Source: Methanococcus vannielii SB (GTDB lineage: Archaea > AGJL01 > Methanococci > Methanococcales > Methanococcaceae). Taken from it: a stretch of 64,000 nucleotides of DNA. Under the pieces are notes generated by a model. It ran no database searches. It saw only the letters and a program-made list of their open reading frames with translations, and had not been told where the DNA came from. The position numbers and the translations under genes are program-made. Location of the stretch: the NCBI RefSeq assembly GCF_000017165.1, contig NC_009634.1, forward strand, positions 434,001 through 498,000. The letters are read 5' to 3'. This document shows positions 19,070 through 27,431 of the stretch, in pieces; the stretch's first letter is position 1, and every line of letters begins with the position of its first letter.

Positions 19070-20410
19070 TTATTTCAAAATTCCGTTATTTACAAGCGAA
19101 ATTCCGTTATTTAACAGTTCATTTGCAAACGTTTCATCTTTTGCTTCAACTCTAACTCTAATGTAACTTTCAGTTCCTGAAGGCCTAATTAATATCCATC
19201 CATTTTCAAATGAAAATCTAACCCCATCAAGAGTTTCAGGTTCTTTTTTAAATAATAATTTACCTTCTTTTGAAACATATTTCATAACTTTATTCTTTAA
19301 TTCATCAGGACATGGCAGTTTTTCACGTAAATTAATGTATGAAGGAACTTCATCCATAATTTCGCATAGTCTTTTATCATAAAACTCCATCATTTCTAAG
19401 ACCCTAAGTCCTGAAAGAATTCCATCAGGCGTTAAATGAATGCTTTTATGAATCCAAGTTCCTGAAGGCTCCCCTCCAAAAATAGCACCTGTTTTTTCAA
19501 TTTCATATGCAACAGAAACATCGCCAATTTTTGTTCTTATAACTTCTGCTCCAAACTCCTTCAAATATTCTTCAATTGCCATTGATGCGTCAACCGTTGT
19601 TACGATTTTTTTAGCATTTGTTTTTTGAACGACATATTTACAAAATGCAGCTAAAAGTTTATCAAAATCAGTTACTCTTCCCATTTCATCAATTGCAATC
19701 ATCCTATCTGCATCGCCATCATGTGCAATACCGATAAAATCCCTTCCAGATAAATTAAGTCCTTTTACAATATCTACTGTTTCAACAAGGTTTTTTTCAT
19801 TTGGTTCAGGCATTCGTCCAACAAACCTTCCATCACAGTGCGAATTTACGGAAATTACCTTACATCCTGCATTAGTAAATAAATTTGGTGAAATTCCGCA
19901 TGCTGCAGCATTTGCACAGTCAACAACAACATTAAATTTCTTTTTTATATTTATATTACTTAAAATATAGTCCAAATACTTTTTAACGGCAGTTTTATCT
20001 TCTGAAACATTTCCTACAATGTCCCATGAAGGGTCTAAAAAATCGCTTTTTTCAATTATTTCTTCCAAAGATTCTTCTTGATTTGGCGTAAAAGAGGTTC
20101 CGTTATTATTAAATAGCTTTATCCCGTTGTATTCTGGCGGATTGTGGGATGCCGTAATCATAATTCCAATATCATGGCTTTTTGCAGAAAACCCCAAGAC
20201 GGGAGTTGGAACAATTCCTAAAATCGTTACATCACAACCCCCATTTAAAAGTCCTGCTGTAATTGCACTTTCAATTAAATTTCCAGTAGTTCTCGTGTCT
20301 CTTCCAATTACTGCCTTTTTAAAATTTTTAGATATTGCAAAACCTACCTTGTATGCAATTAAAGGGTCTAAATTTTTCATCCTAATTCCAGAAGTTCCAA
20401 AAAGTTTCAA
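19070..20410 (-). CDS. glmM: Phosphoglucosamine mutase
   Basis: 446-residue alpha-D-phosphohexomutase. The phosphoserine loop TASHNPP is at 86-92 (Ser88), the metal loop DGDADR at 231-236, the sugar loop GGEPSGTWIH follows, and RPSGTESYIRVRVE lies near the end. It interconverts glucosamine-6-P and glucosamine-1-P; relatives also act on mannose or glucose phosphates. It is the first gene of glmM-glmU-dut, with 10 bp between glmM and glmU. The TTG start follows GGGTGAAAAA. Confidence 0.9.
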   Translation of the reverse strand: MKLFGTSGIRMKNLDPLIAYKVGFAISKNFKKAVIGRDTRTTGNLIESAITAGLLNGGCDVTILGIVPTPVLGFSAKSHDIGIMITASHNPPEYNGIKLFNNNGTSFTPNQEESLEEIIEKSDFLDPSWDIVGNVSEDKTAVKKYLDYILSNINIKKKFNVVVDCANAAACGISPNLFTNAGCKVISVNSHCDGRFVGRMPEPNEKNLVETVDIVKGLNLSGRDFIGIAHDGDADRMIAIDEMGRVTDFDKLLAAFCKYVVQKTNAKKIVTTVDASMAIEEYLKEFGAEVIRTKIGDVSVAYEIEKTGAIFGGEPSGTWIHKSIHLTPDGILSGLRVLEMMEFYDKRLCEIMDEVPSYINLREKLPCPDELKNKVMKYVSKEGKLLFKKEPETLDGVRFSFENGWILIRPSGTESYIRVRVEAKDETFANELLNNGISLVNNGILK

Positions 20411-20520
20411 TTTTTCACCCGATACTTAATAACTAATTAATTGATTAAACTAAATAACTAGTCAAAAAGTTAAAATAATAAACTCAATCTTTATATTCTT
20501 TTATCGGTATATTCTTTTAA

Positions 20521-20538
20521 TCAAACATACATATAAAG
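20521..20538 (+). promoter_or_regulatory. Putative BRE/TATA promoter of the glycan locus
   Basis: CATATAAAG at 20530-20538 resembles an archaeal TATA box, with an A-rich BRE-like TCAAAC just before. It lies about 36 bp before the ATG at 20574, giving a short leader that includes the CGGGGG Shine-Dalgarno. It would drive the two or more plus-strand genes that follow. Confidence 0.4.
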
Positions 20539-20573
20539 TATATCATTTTAATTTACTTTAATCGGGGGAACTT

Positions 20574-21521
20574 ATGCTATCTGATATTTTTGAAGGAATT
20601 GAAAGTGAAAATTACGGAAAAATTTCGAATTTTTCAAAAGTATTAAATGAAATTTATAAGAATAATGAAACTAAGTTTGATAGTAATTATTTGAACGATT
20701 TAGGTATTTTAAAAGTAGAAAATGAATTATTATTTTACGGTAAAAATTATCCTCTTTTTAAAATGCTTTACTATTTTAACGAAATTCCCCTTTTTAATTC
20801 TGAAAAAGATTCGATTATTTTTTTAAAAAATAATGGGTTTAATCCATCAAAAACTTACCTTGACCTTAAAAATTTTGAAAAAGATAAATTAAAAAATTTA
20901 ATTATGGGTTTTACTGAAAATCAAATTCCAATTGAATATAAACCATTTATAAAAAATTTAATTATTGGAAACGAATATTATCTTTCAAAATATAATATTG
21001 AATTAAAAGAATACATTTCAAATTTAAATTCAGCTTATAAATTAAAAGAATATGAAATAGTCAAAAATTGCGTGATAAACAAAGAATTGCCCGAAAAAAA
21101 CTTAATTTTAAAATATAAAAAGGATTTTTCAAAATCGATTAATCTATTTAATAAAAAATTAAATGAAGAAAAAATTCACGAATTTTCAATTGAATTTAAT
21201 AAAAATTCATTTGGCTGCCAATACATCTATTTAAAACAGTCTTTATGGGATAAAATTAAGGGTTGGTTTTTTGGAGAGATTAATGGAAAATATTTTCCTG
21301 CACTCGTAAATATTTCCTATAATCATAAAAAAATCGATTATTTAAAACCGTTTTTTATTTTGAATGATAATGACGATAAAATAAATGTTACTGCAAAAGT
21401 TCCAAAACTTTTATATTTAAAGTATGGCCTAACATTAAACCACATTAAATTAAATGGAAAGCATACCTACTTTGGAAAATGGAACATAAAAAATTTTAAA
21501 AAATTTTGTGGTAATTTATGA
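20574..21521 (+). CDS. Unidentified 315-residue protein at the start of the glycan locus
   Basis: Not recognised. It is soluble, Lys/Asn/Phe/Tyr-rich, with no signal peptide or membrane helix. The first half looks helical; residues about 200-300 look strand-rich (EFSIEFNKNSFGCQYIYLKQ, KINVTAKVPKLLYLKYGLTL). The start is clear from TCGGGGGAACTT before ATG. Its TGA overlaps the ATG of the next glycosyltransferase (ATGA), so the two are translationally coupled and probably serve the same pathway. Base composition is even poorer in GC than flanking housekeeping genes. A sugar-modifying or transferase role is guesswork. Confidence 0.8.
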   Translation: MLSDIFEGIESENYGKISNFSKVLNEIYKNNETKFDSNYLNDLGILKVENELLFYGKNYPLFKMLYYFNEIPLFNSEKDSIIFLKNNGFNPSKTYLDLKNFEKDKLKNLIMGFTENQIPIEYKPFIKNLIIGNEYYLSKYNIELKEYISNLNSAYKLKEYEIVKNCVINKELPEKNLILKYKKDFSKSINLFNKKLNEEKIHEFSIEFNKNSFGCQYIYLKQSLWDKIKGWFFGEINGKYFPALVNISYNHKKIDYLKPFFILNDNDDKINVTAKVPKLLYLKYGLTLNHIKLNGKHTYFGKWNIKNFKKFCGNL

Positions 21522-22327
21522 ATGAAAAACCATTAATTTCAGTTTTGATGCCAAATTATAATAATGAAAAATATTTAGCTGAAGCAATTGAATCAATTTT
21601 AAACCAAACTTATGGAAATTTTGAATTCATCATAATTGATGACTGTTCAACGGATGATTCTTGGAGTATAATTCAAGATTATGCTAAAAAAGATAAAAGA
21701 ATAATGGCATTTAGAAATGAAAGGAATTTGGGAAGGCCAAAAACATACAATCGATTATTAGAATTAATATCTAATGAATCGTTTTTCTTTTTTTTCATGG
21801 GTTCAGATGATGTTTTAAAAGAAAATATGATCGATGTAAAAATTAGATATTTTAATAATTTTAAAGAAGTTGATGGAGTGGGTAATTCAATAGAATATGT
21901 TGATGAAAATTTAAATTTTATTAAAAAACGAGAATACCCTGAAAAGAAGGAGGATATTAAAAAAAACTTTTTAATATTCAATCCAATTTCTCAAGGAGGT
22001 ATGTGTTTAAAAAGCTACTTAAAAGCTGAAAAATTCAATGAAGATTATAAAGTATGCCTTGATTATGAAATTTGGACTAGGCTTATTGACAAAGGGTATG
22101 TTTTTGAAAACTTAAAAGAAAGTTATTATTTATATAGGCAGCAAAAAGAACAGGCAAAACAAAAAAATTTAAAATTGACTTTAATAAATACTGTTAAAAT
22201 TAAGTCAAAGTATATATTTAAACCAAAATATTTTTCAATTAAATCTTTTTTAAGGTTTAATTTAGAAATTTTACTAATATTTCCCCCTAAAAGATTAATA
22301 TTATGGGTATTTTATAAAACCCTGTGA
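21518..22327 (+). CDS. Family 2 glycosyltransferase
   Basis: 269 residues. The GT-A fold signature is at the N-terminus (PLISVLMPNYNNEKYLAEAI, then IIIDDCSTDDSW). The metal-binding acidic motif is GSDD, near residue 99, where most relatives have DxD. DYEIWTRL (about 184-191) holds the likely catalytic acid, and a basic, hydrophobic C-terminal tail may hold it at the membrane. It should transfer a sugar from a nucleotide donor to a lipid-linked or growing oligosaccharide on the cytoplasmic face. The specific sugar cannot be told. It overlaps the preceding gene by 4 bp. Confidence 0.88.
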   Translation: MNEKPLISVLMPNYNNEKYLAEAIESILNQTYGNFEFIIIDDCSTDDSWSIIQDYAKKDKRIMAFRNERNLGRPKTYNRLLELISNESFFFFFMGSDDVLKENMIDVKIRYFNNFKEVDGVGNSIEYVDENLNFIKKREYPEKKEDIKKNFLIFNPISQGGMCLKSYLKAEKFNEDYKVCLDYEIWTRLIDKGYVFENLKESYYLYRQQKEQAKQKNLKLTLINTVKIKSKYIFKPKYFSIKSFLRFNLEILLIFPPKRLILWVFYKTL

Positions 22328-22379
22328 TTTATAATACGATTCCAACTAATTTTAAAGAATTTTAAAATAAGGTGAATTA

Positions 22380-23344
22380 ATGATATGGCCAGATAATAAA
22401 AAATTTGCATTTACAATTATTGATGATACAGATAATGGAACAGTTAATAATTTAAAAAAATTATGAATTACTCTATGAAAATAAAATCAAAACTACTAAA
22501 ACCGTTTGGGTTTATGAACCAAGAGATAATTTTAAAGGCGATTGTTTACTAGATAAAAAATATTTTAATTTTATTAAAGATTTACAAAAAAAAGGTTTTG
22601 AAATTGCTTCTCATAGTGTTGGCTCAGGAAACTTTTTAAGAGATGAAATATTAGAAGGTTTTGAAATTTATGAAAATAAATTAGGTAAGCTTCCTAATAT
22701 TCATATCAATCATTCTCAAAATAAGGATAGTATTTATTGGGGTTATAAAAGACATATATTTCCTTTAAACATTATTTATAGGTTTATTTATAAATATAAT
22801 TTTTATGGTTGTAATAAAAAAAGTAATCATTTTTGGGGTGACTTTTGTAAAAAAAGATTAAATATGTAAGAAATTTAACTTTTGATGAAATTAACACTTT
22901 AAAGATTGACTCAAAAATGCCTTACATAATAAAGAATAAAAAATTTTCAAACTATTGGTTTTCATCTTCAAATGGTGCAAACGTTAGCGAATTTATTAAT
23001 TTGCTGAGTTATAAAAATATTGATAAGTTAGAAGAAGAAGGGGGACTATGTATTATTTACACGCATTTTGCACAAGGTTTTATTAAAAATGGTGAAATAA
23101 ATCAAGAATTTAAAGATAGGATTAAATATCTGTCTAAAAAGGACGGCTGGTTTGCCCCTGCAAGTGAAATTTTAGATTATCTGTTTTAGAACAACGGGAT
23201 GAGGAATTAAAAGTTAACTATGCTTATTTGTTAAAGTTGGATTTGATTTGGTTTTTTGAACAAATGAAAAAGAGGTTAGTTAAATTTAAAAACAATAGTT
23301 CAAGTTTCAAAAAAAAGAATAAAGTTATAAATGAAATTCAGTAG
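22380..23344 (+). pseudogene. Frameshifted polysaccharide deacetylase-like gene
   Basis: Three forward frames join into one protein: MIWPDNKKFAFTIIDDTDNG..., then TKTVWVYEP...FEIASHSVGSG (a deacetylase-like TIIDDTD and ASH pair)...HINHSQNKDSIYWG, then TFDEINTLKIDSKMPYIIKN...CIIYTHFAQGF...FAPASEILDYL, then EQRDEELKVNYAYLLKLDL ending at TAG 23342-23344. The breaks are near 22465, 22855 and 23187. Each lies in an A or T run and is mended by adding one base. The gene keeps a good Shine-Dalgarno (AAGGTGA) and looks freshly inactivated. The third segment alone forms a 90-residue open frame (22917-23189), not counted as a gene. Confidence 0.85.
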
Positions 23345-23361
23345 TAAATGAAATTCAGTAG
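23328..23361. repeat. Perfect 17-bp tandem duplication across the deacetylase stop
   Basis: 23328-23344 and 23345-23361 are identical. The first copy ends with the TAG stop codon of the deacetylase pseudogene. Confidence 0.95.
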
Positions 23362-23381
23362 TCCTTTGTGGTGGTCGGAAT

Positions 23382-24233
23382 ATGGAATTTAAAAAAGTTT
23401 CAGTAATTATGTCAGTATATAATGAAAAAGAAGAGTATTTAAAAAAGGCTATTGAAAGTATCTTAACTCAAACTTACCAAAATTTTGAATTTATTATTAT
23501 ATTAGATAACCCATTAAATAATAATGCAAAAAATATTATCTTAAACTATAAAAAAAATGATAAACGAATTATTTTTTTAGAAAATACTGAAAATTTGGGG
23601 CTTGCAAAATCTTTAAATAGGGGTATTGAAATTGCAAATGGAGAATACATCGCAAGAATGGATTCTGATGATATCTCAGTAAAAAACCGATTCGAAAAAC
23701 AGGTTGAATATTTATTAAATATGGCTGAAGTGGACTTATTGTTCACTTGGACTTGTTTAATTGATGAAAACGATAAATATTCAGGTAAATTCAAACCTGA
23801 AAACAAATTTTGCAATAATCTAAAAAAATATTTTTTTGAAAAACACTTGTTTGCCCATCCAACGTTGATGACTAGATCAGAAGTACTAAAAAAGTTGAAA
23901 TATAGTTCAGATTTTAGGTATTCACAAGACTTAGACCTATGGTTTAGAAGTATAAATGAAAATTTAAATTTTAATATACTTGAAGAACCTCTTTTAAAAT
24001 ATCGAACAGTTACAGAAAGTTTGGCTTACCATATTTTTAAACAAAAAAGGGGATCAAAATATACATTCAAAGTATTTAATAAAAATATATCTAAATATTA
24101 TAATAATTATTATTTTGTTAAAAGATATATTTACTATTTATTAAAAGTAATTATTTTTAACTGCGTTCCTGAAAAAATTTTAGAATTATTATTAATATTA
24201 AAAAGAAGGTTAAATAAAATTTTTTCTAATTAA
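23382..24233 (+). CDS. Family 2 glycosyltransferase
   Basis: 283 residues. GT-A start (VSVIMSVYNEKEEYLKKAIE), then NLGLAKSLNRGIEIANGEYI and a clear DxD in RMDSDD (about 92-97). HPTLMTRSEVL and the DLDLWFRS segment are typical of GT2 enzymes that extend surface glycans. A basic, hydrophobic C-terminal stretch (about 240-283) suggests membrane association. Start ATG has the weak GGTGGTCGGA upstream. The 3' end overlaps the convergent FkbM gene by 24 bp, so it is the last plus-strand gene of the locus. Confidence 0.88.
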   Translation: MEFKKVSVIMSVYNEKEEYLKKAIESILTQTYQNFEFIIILDNPLNNNAKNIILNYKKNDKRIIFLENTENLGLAKSLNRGIEIANGEYIARMDSDDISVKNRFEKQVEYLLNMAEVDLLFTWTCLIDENDKYSGKFKPENKFCNNLKKYFFEKHLFAHPTLMTRSEVLKKLKYSSDFRYSQDLDLWFRSINENLNFNILEEPLLKYRTVTESLAYHIFKQKRGSKYTFKVFNKNISKYYNNYYFVKRYIYYLLKVIIFNCVPEKILELLLILKRRLNKIFSN

Positions 24234-24923
24234 TATTACTTTTTCCCCAGTTTTATATTCAACCCATTCAGATAAATTAATTGCACTATATAATGCTTTA
24301 GTACATCCTTCATTAATTCTATCGTGAAGCTCTATCACTATCACGTTTACTTTATTAATCCACTTTTTAGAATTTTTTGTAAATAGTTCTTTTTCTGAGC
24401 CTTCAATGTCTATTTTTAGTATATCGATTTTATCCCAATTCTGGGTATCCAATATATTATCTATAGTTGTCGATTTTATATCATATTCATCGGTGCTTAA
24501 AACTTCACTGACTTTAAAACCCCATTTTCCTGTTTTTCTATCTTCAACTTTTAAAAAAGCTTCTTTATACCATAATCCTAAGTTTAAACTTATGATTTGC
24601 TTTATTTTATTGGTATTTTTTACCAAAGTATTAAAATTACTCTTTTCAGGTTCAATTGCAATAATTTCTGCTTCAGGGTATTTTTCATGGAAATATATTG
24701 ATGAATATCCTGCGTACGCCCCTGCATCTATAATATATTTTGGTTTAAGTTTTACTGGCAAATTCAATTCTTTCTGAATAAAAATATTCAAAAAAACATT
24801 TAAATCAGTTGTATTTTTCCGGATAACTAGGTTAGGGTACTTAAGTTTATACCATATAATATACGGAACTGCAATTAATTTTAATTTAATATTTTTTGTA
24901 AATAAATTAATAATCTTACCCAT
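24210..24923 (-). CDS. FkbM-family SAM-dependent methyltransferase
   Basis: About 237 residues. The SAM-binding motif I is YIIDAGAYAGYSSIYF, motif II is IIAIEPEKSNFNTL, and the FkbM hallmark DILKIDIEGSEKELF lies near residue 170. Family members O-methylate hydroxyls on sugars and polyketides; here a sugar hydroxyl of the surface glycan is the likely target (inference from context). GGTGA is placed 5 nt before the ATG at 24923, so the GTG at 24932 is not used as start. It is the last gene of the long minus-strand operon. Confidence 0.85.
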   Translation of the reverse strand: MGKIINLFTKNIKLKLIAVPYIIWYKLKYPNLVIRKNTTDLNVFLNIFIQKELNLPVKLKPKYIIDAGAYAGYSSIYFHEKYPEAEIIAIEPEKSNFNTLVKNTNKIKQIISLNLGLWYKEAFLKVEDRKTGKWGFKVSEVLSTDEYDIKSTTIDNILDTQNWDKIDILKIDIEGSEKELFTKNSKKWINKVNVIVIELHDRINEGCTKALYSAINLSEWVEYKTGEKVILIRKNFI

Positions 24924-24932
24924 TAATTTCAC

Positions 24933-25667
24933 CTACTTCTTTATGCAATAACATTCATAACCCAATGTCCATTCTTTTTCATTATCCAGTGAATCTAAAA
25001 AATATAGAATGAAGGGGATTAAAAATTTACAAAATAATAAACTAACGACATAAAATGGAAATAATGCAATTTTTTCAATTAACATTTTTCTTTGAGAATA
25101 TATATAAGATAGCATTATGGATATTTCTTTAGACAATTGCCAAAAAAGGCCACCTCTTGGTTTTATATAAATTATATTAAAACCTGCCTTTTCAAACATG
25201 GTTTTTAAGCCGTAATTTGTAAAATTAAAATAGTTGTAAGGTTTACCATGGACCCCATATAATAATGGAGCCGTTAAATACAGTTCCCCATTCTCTTTAA
25301 GGATTCTGTAAAATTCACAAATTACTTTTTGAGGATTTTCAACATGTTCCAATACCTGAGTGTTAATAATTACATCATAACTATTATCATTTTTTGGTAT
25401 CTTTTCTAAATTACATATGAAACTGTGCATGCTTTTTGAAGATTTATCAAATATATCTTCAAAATCAGTAGATTCATACATGGTGTGTCCGAAATATTTT
25501 TTATATGGGCAGCTCCCTGCGCCTGCATCCAAAACTACTTTATTTGAACCGATATTTTTGGAAATATCGGATATAAATTTGTTAATAGAACCTTTTTCCG
25601 GATCAATTATTTTTCGAATATAAAAGGGTATTTTTGAATCTATTTTTTTAAAAATCGTTGATATCAT
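24933..25667 (-). CDS. Class I SAM-dependent methyltransferase
   Basis: 244 residues. Motif I is KVVLDAGAGSCPYKKYFG (about 38-55), an acidic STDFEDIF follows, and the methyltransferase type 11 core is YDVIINTQVLEHVENPQKVI with the later ILKENGELYLTAP. A hydrophobic C-terminal stretch (about 195-228) could anchor it to the membrane, as in methyltransferases acting on lipid-linked sugars. The acceptor is unknown. It begins 1 nt after the aldolase stop and ends 9 nt before the FkbM start. Confidence 0.8.
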   Translation of the reverse strand: MISTIFKKIDSKIPFYIRKIIDPEKGSINKFISDISKNIGSNKVVLDAGAGSCPYKKYFGHTMYESTDFEDIFDKSSKSMHSFICNLEKIPKNDNSYDVIINTQVLEHVENPQKVICEFYRILKENGELYLTAPLLYGVHGKPYNYFNFTNYGLKTMFEKAGFNIIYIKPRGGLFWQLSKEISIMLSYIYSQRKMLIEKIALFPFYVVSLLFCKFLIPFILYFLDSLDNEKEWTLGYECYCIKK

Positions 25668-26480
25668 TTATTTTCCCCTAATTTCATTTACATTATTTTT
25701 TAATGTTGTTTGATTATTTAATAAATCTTCTTTGGTTAACGTACTCAAATAATCCATATATTTATTTAATTTTTCAACTTCCAATTTTAAATCGATTTTA
25801 TCCCTAATATCATCAAAAGTCTTCGCATTCCCATGAAAATCTCTAGATAATATAACTCTTGTTGAGTTTAATCGGTAATGTTCAGATAGAATTAGTTTTG
25901 GGTCTAAAGGTAAATCTTCTTTTAACCTTCCAACCCCTCCGAACCCAAATGTAATACCTTTTGTAACTATTTTTTTGGATAAATATTCAACAATTCCACC
26001 ACTTAAAAGTTCAAACATGAAATTTAAACCCATACCTAAGTGTAAATCATTAAGCCCCACATGTATTTCGTCAATCCCTTCAATGTCCAAAATTTCGTCA
26101 ATTCTAACGAGGGCTTGGGGGGTTTCTAATAGTAGATTAACTAAAGCCCTATTATTTACGTACGAAACAAATTCTTCAACTTCTTTAGCGGTTTTAAACA
26201 TGGGTAACATTACGATATCTGCACCTACATTAATTACATTATCAATTTCAGTCTTAGAATTATCATTTAATGGATTAATTCTAACTAATAATTTTGATTT
26301 TTTGAGTATTTTTTTTACTTCCGTAACATCTTCAATTGAGTGTTCTGAAATCAATGTATTCAAATGTCCCTGTCTTTCTTTTTTTCCCAAAATCTCTAAA
26401 TCTACCATAATTATATCTATACCGGATTCTTCGGCATATTTTGCAAATTTTGGATCCTTTGTTATCAGTATCGTTTCCAT
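25668..26480 (-). CDS. HpcH/HpaI-family aldolase
   Basis: About 270 residues. Key residues of class II HpcH/HpaI aldolases are present: Arg67 (LLVRINP), metal ligands Glu119 (LLLETPQAL) and Asp145 (GLNDLHLGMG). These enzymes cleave or form 4-hydroxy-2-oxo acids from pyruvate and an aldehyde; some relatives act on acyl-CoA (CitE type). Its place directly after a transaminase and a decarboxylase suggests synthesis of an unusual building block, not catabolism. A TTG at 26504 is possible, but AGGG lies 6 nt before the ATG at 26480. Confidence 0.8.
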   Translation of the reverse strand: METILITKDPKFAKYAEESGIDIIMVDLEILGKKERQGHLNTLISEHSIEDVTEVKKILKKSKLLVRINPLNDNSKTEIDNVINVGADIVMLPMFKTAKEVEEFVSYVNNRALVNLLLETPQALVRIDEILDIEGIDEIHVGLNDLHLGMGLNFMFELLSGGIVEYLSKKIVTKGITFGFGGVGRLKEDLPLDPKLILSEHYRLNSTRVILSRDFHGNAKTFDDIRDKIDLKLEVEKLNKYMDYLSTLTKEDLLNNQTTLKNNVNEIRGK

Positions 26481-26504
26481 ATTAAACCCTAATGTATCGG
26501 ACAA

Positions 26505-27416
26505 TTAATATATTGGTGTTAAAAATTGATCGTAATTTTTTAACTTTCCTCTAACCATTTTAAAATAAAATTCACGGAGTTGTTCTGTAAGTTTACCTTT
26601 TGATTTATTTCCCACAGCATATCTATCAATAGTTAATACGGAGGTAATTTCCATTGCTGTCCCGCATAAAAATGCTTCATCACATATATAAAGTTCAGTT
26701 CTATCAATATCTCTTTCAACCACATCAATGTTCAAATCGCTTTTTGCGATATCAATAATATTCTGTCTAGTAATACTTTCAAGTATTGAAGCCGTTACCG
26801 GAGGAGTAATTAATTTTTCGTCACGTATAATAAAAATACACGAACCAGGTCCTTCAGAAACTTTTTTCTGATTATTTAAAAAAATTGCTGTGTCATAACC
26901 ATTTTTTACTGCTTCTAAATGTCCCAATCTACTATTCATATAATTGGCCCCAACTTTTACCCGAGGGGATAATGAATTATCATTAATCCGTTCAAAAGAA
27001 CTTACGCAACAATCTATTCCAATTTTATCATAGGGCCTTCCTTTAGGAATTGGGGCTATAAACATTTCTAAAGGCCCTTTTGAACTCCAACTTCCAAAAC
27101 CATCTAAAAAAAGAGTCTGTCTAACAGTGATATCTTCTTTAAAGTTATTAGCCCTAACAATATCTAAAAAACTATTTTTTAAAAAATTAAAATCATATTT
27201 TAAATCGAAGTCCATGATTTTAGCGGAATTAATAAGTCTATTTATATGTTCGGTTAATTTGAATGCATATAACTGTTCTTTTTCTTCATTCCAGTAACAT
27301 CGAATTCCTTCAAAAACATTTACGCCAAATTGGCTTGTAGGGGCTAAAACATTTATTTTGGCCTGACTTACAGGAATTATTTCTTCTTTAAACCAGATTA
27401 ATCTTTCTGTTTCCAT
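26505..27416 (-). CDS. Class IV (branched-chain type) aminotransferase
   Basis: 303 residues. The fold-type IV pattern is clear: GVNVFEGIRCYW near 31-42, PLP-lysine K154 in RVKVGANYMNSRLG, SEGPGSCIFIIRDEKLITPP, and the late CGTAMEITSV glycine loop. The family includes IlvE and D-amino acid and 4-amino-4-deoxychorismate enzymes. A housekeeping IlvE would not be expected inside a glycan operon. It may therefore aminate the 2-oxo acid made by the adjacent aldolase (inference). Start ATG follows GGGGCAT. Confidence 0.82.
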   Translation of the reverse strand: METERLIWFKEEIIPVSQAKINVLAPTSQFGVNVFEGIRCYWNEEKEQLYAFKLTEHINRLINSAKIMDFDLKYDFNFLKNSFLDIVRANNFKEDITVRQTLFLDGFGSWSSKGPLEMFIAPIPKGRPYDKIGIDCCVSSFERINDNSLSPRVKVGANYMNSRLGHLEAVKNGYDTAIFLNNQKKVSEGPGSCIFIIRDEKLITPPVTASILESITRQNIIDIAKSDLNIDVVERDIDRTELYICDEAFLCGTAMEITSVLTIDRYAVGNKSKGKLTEQLREFYFKMVRGKLKNYDQFLTPIY

Positions 27417-27431
27417 GCCAATGCCCCTATT

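Noticed and set aside
22460-22470. Programmed frameshifting in the deacetylase-like gene
   Set aside because: Three separate shifts in the same direction would be needed, with no stimulatory structure seen; inactivation or sequence error is simpler.
22917-23189. 90-codon open frame after the second GT2 region
   Set aside because: It is only the third segment of the frameshifted deacetylase-like gene, starting at an internal Met.
24210-24233. 24-bp overlap of GT2 and FkbM genes as a sign of a wrong stop
   Set aside because: Both frames end with plausible tails; convergent overlap of this size is ordinary in compact genomes.
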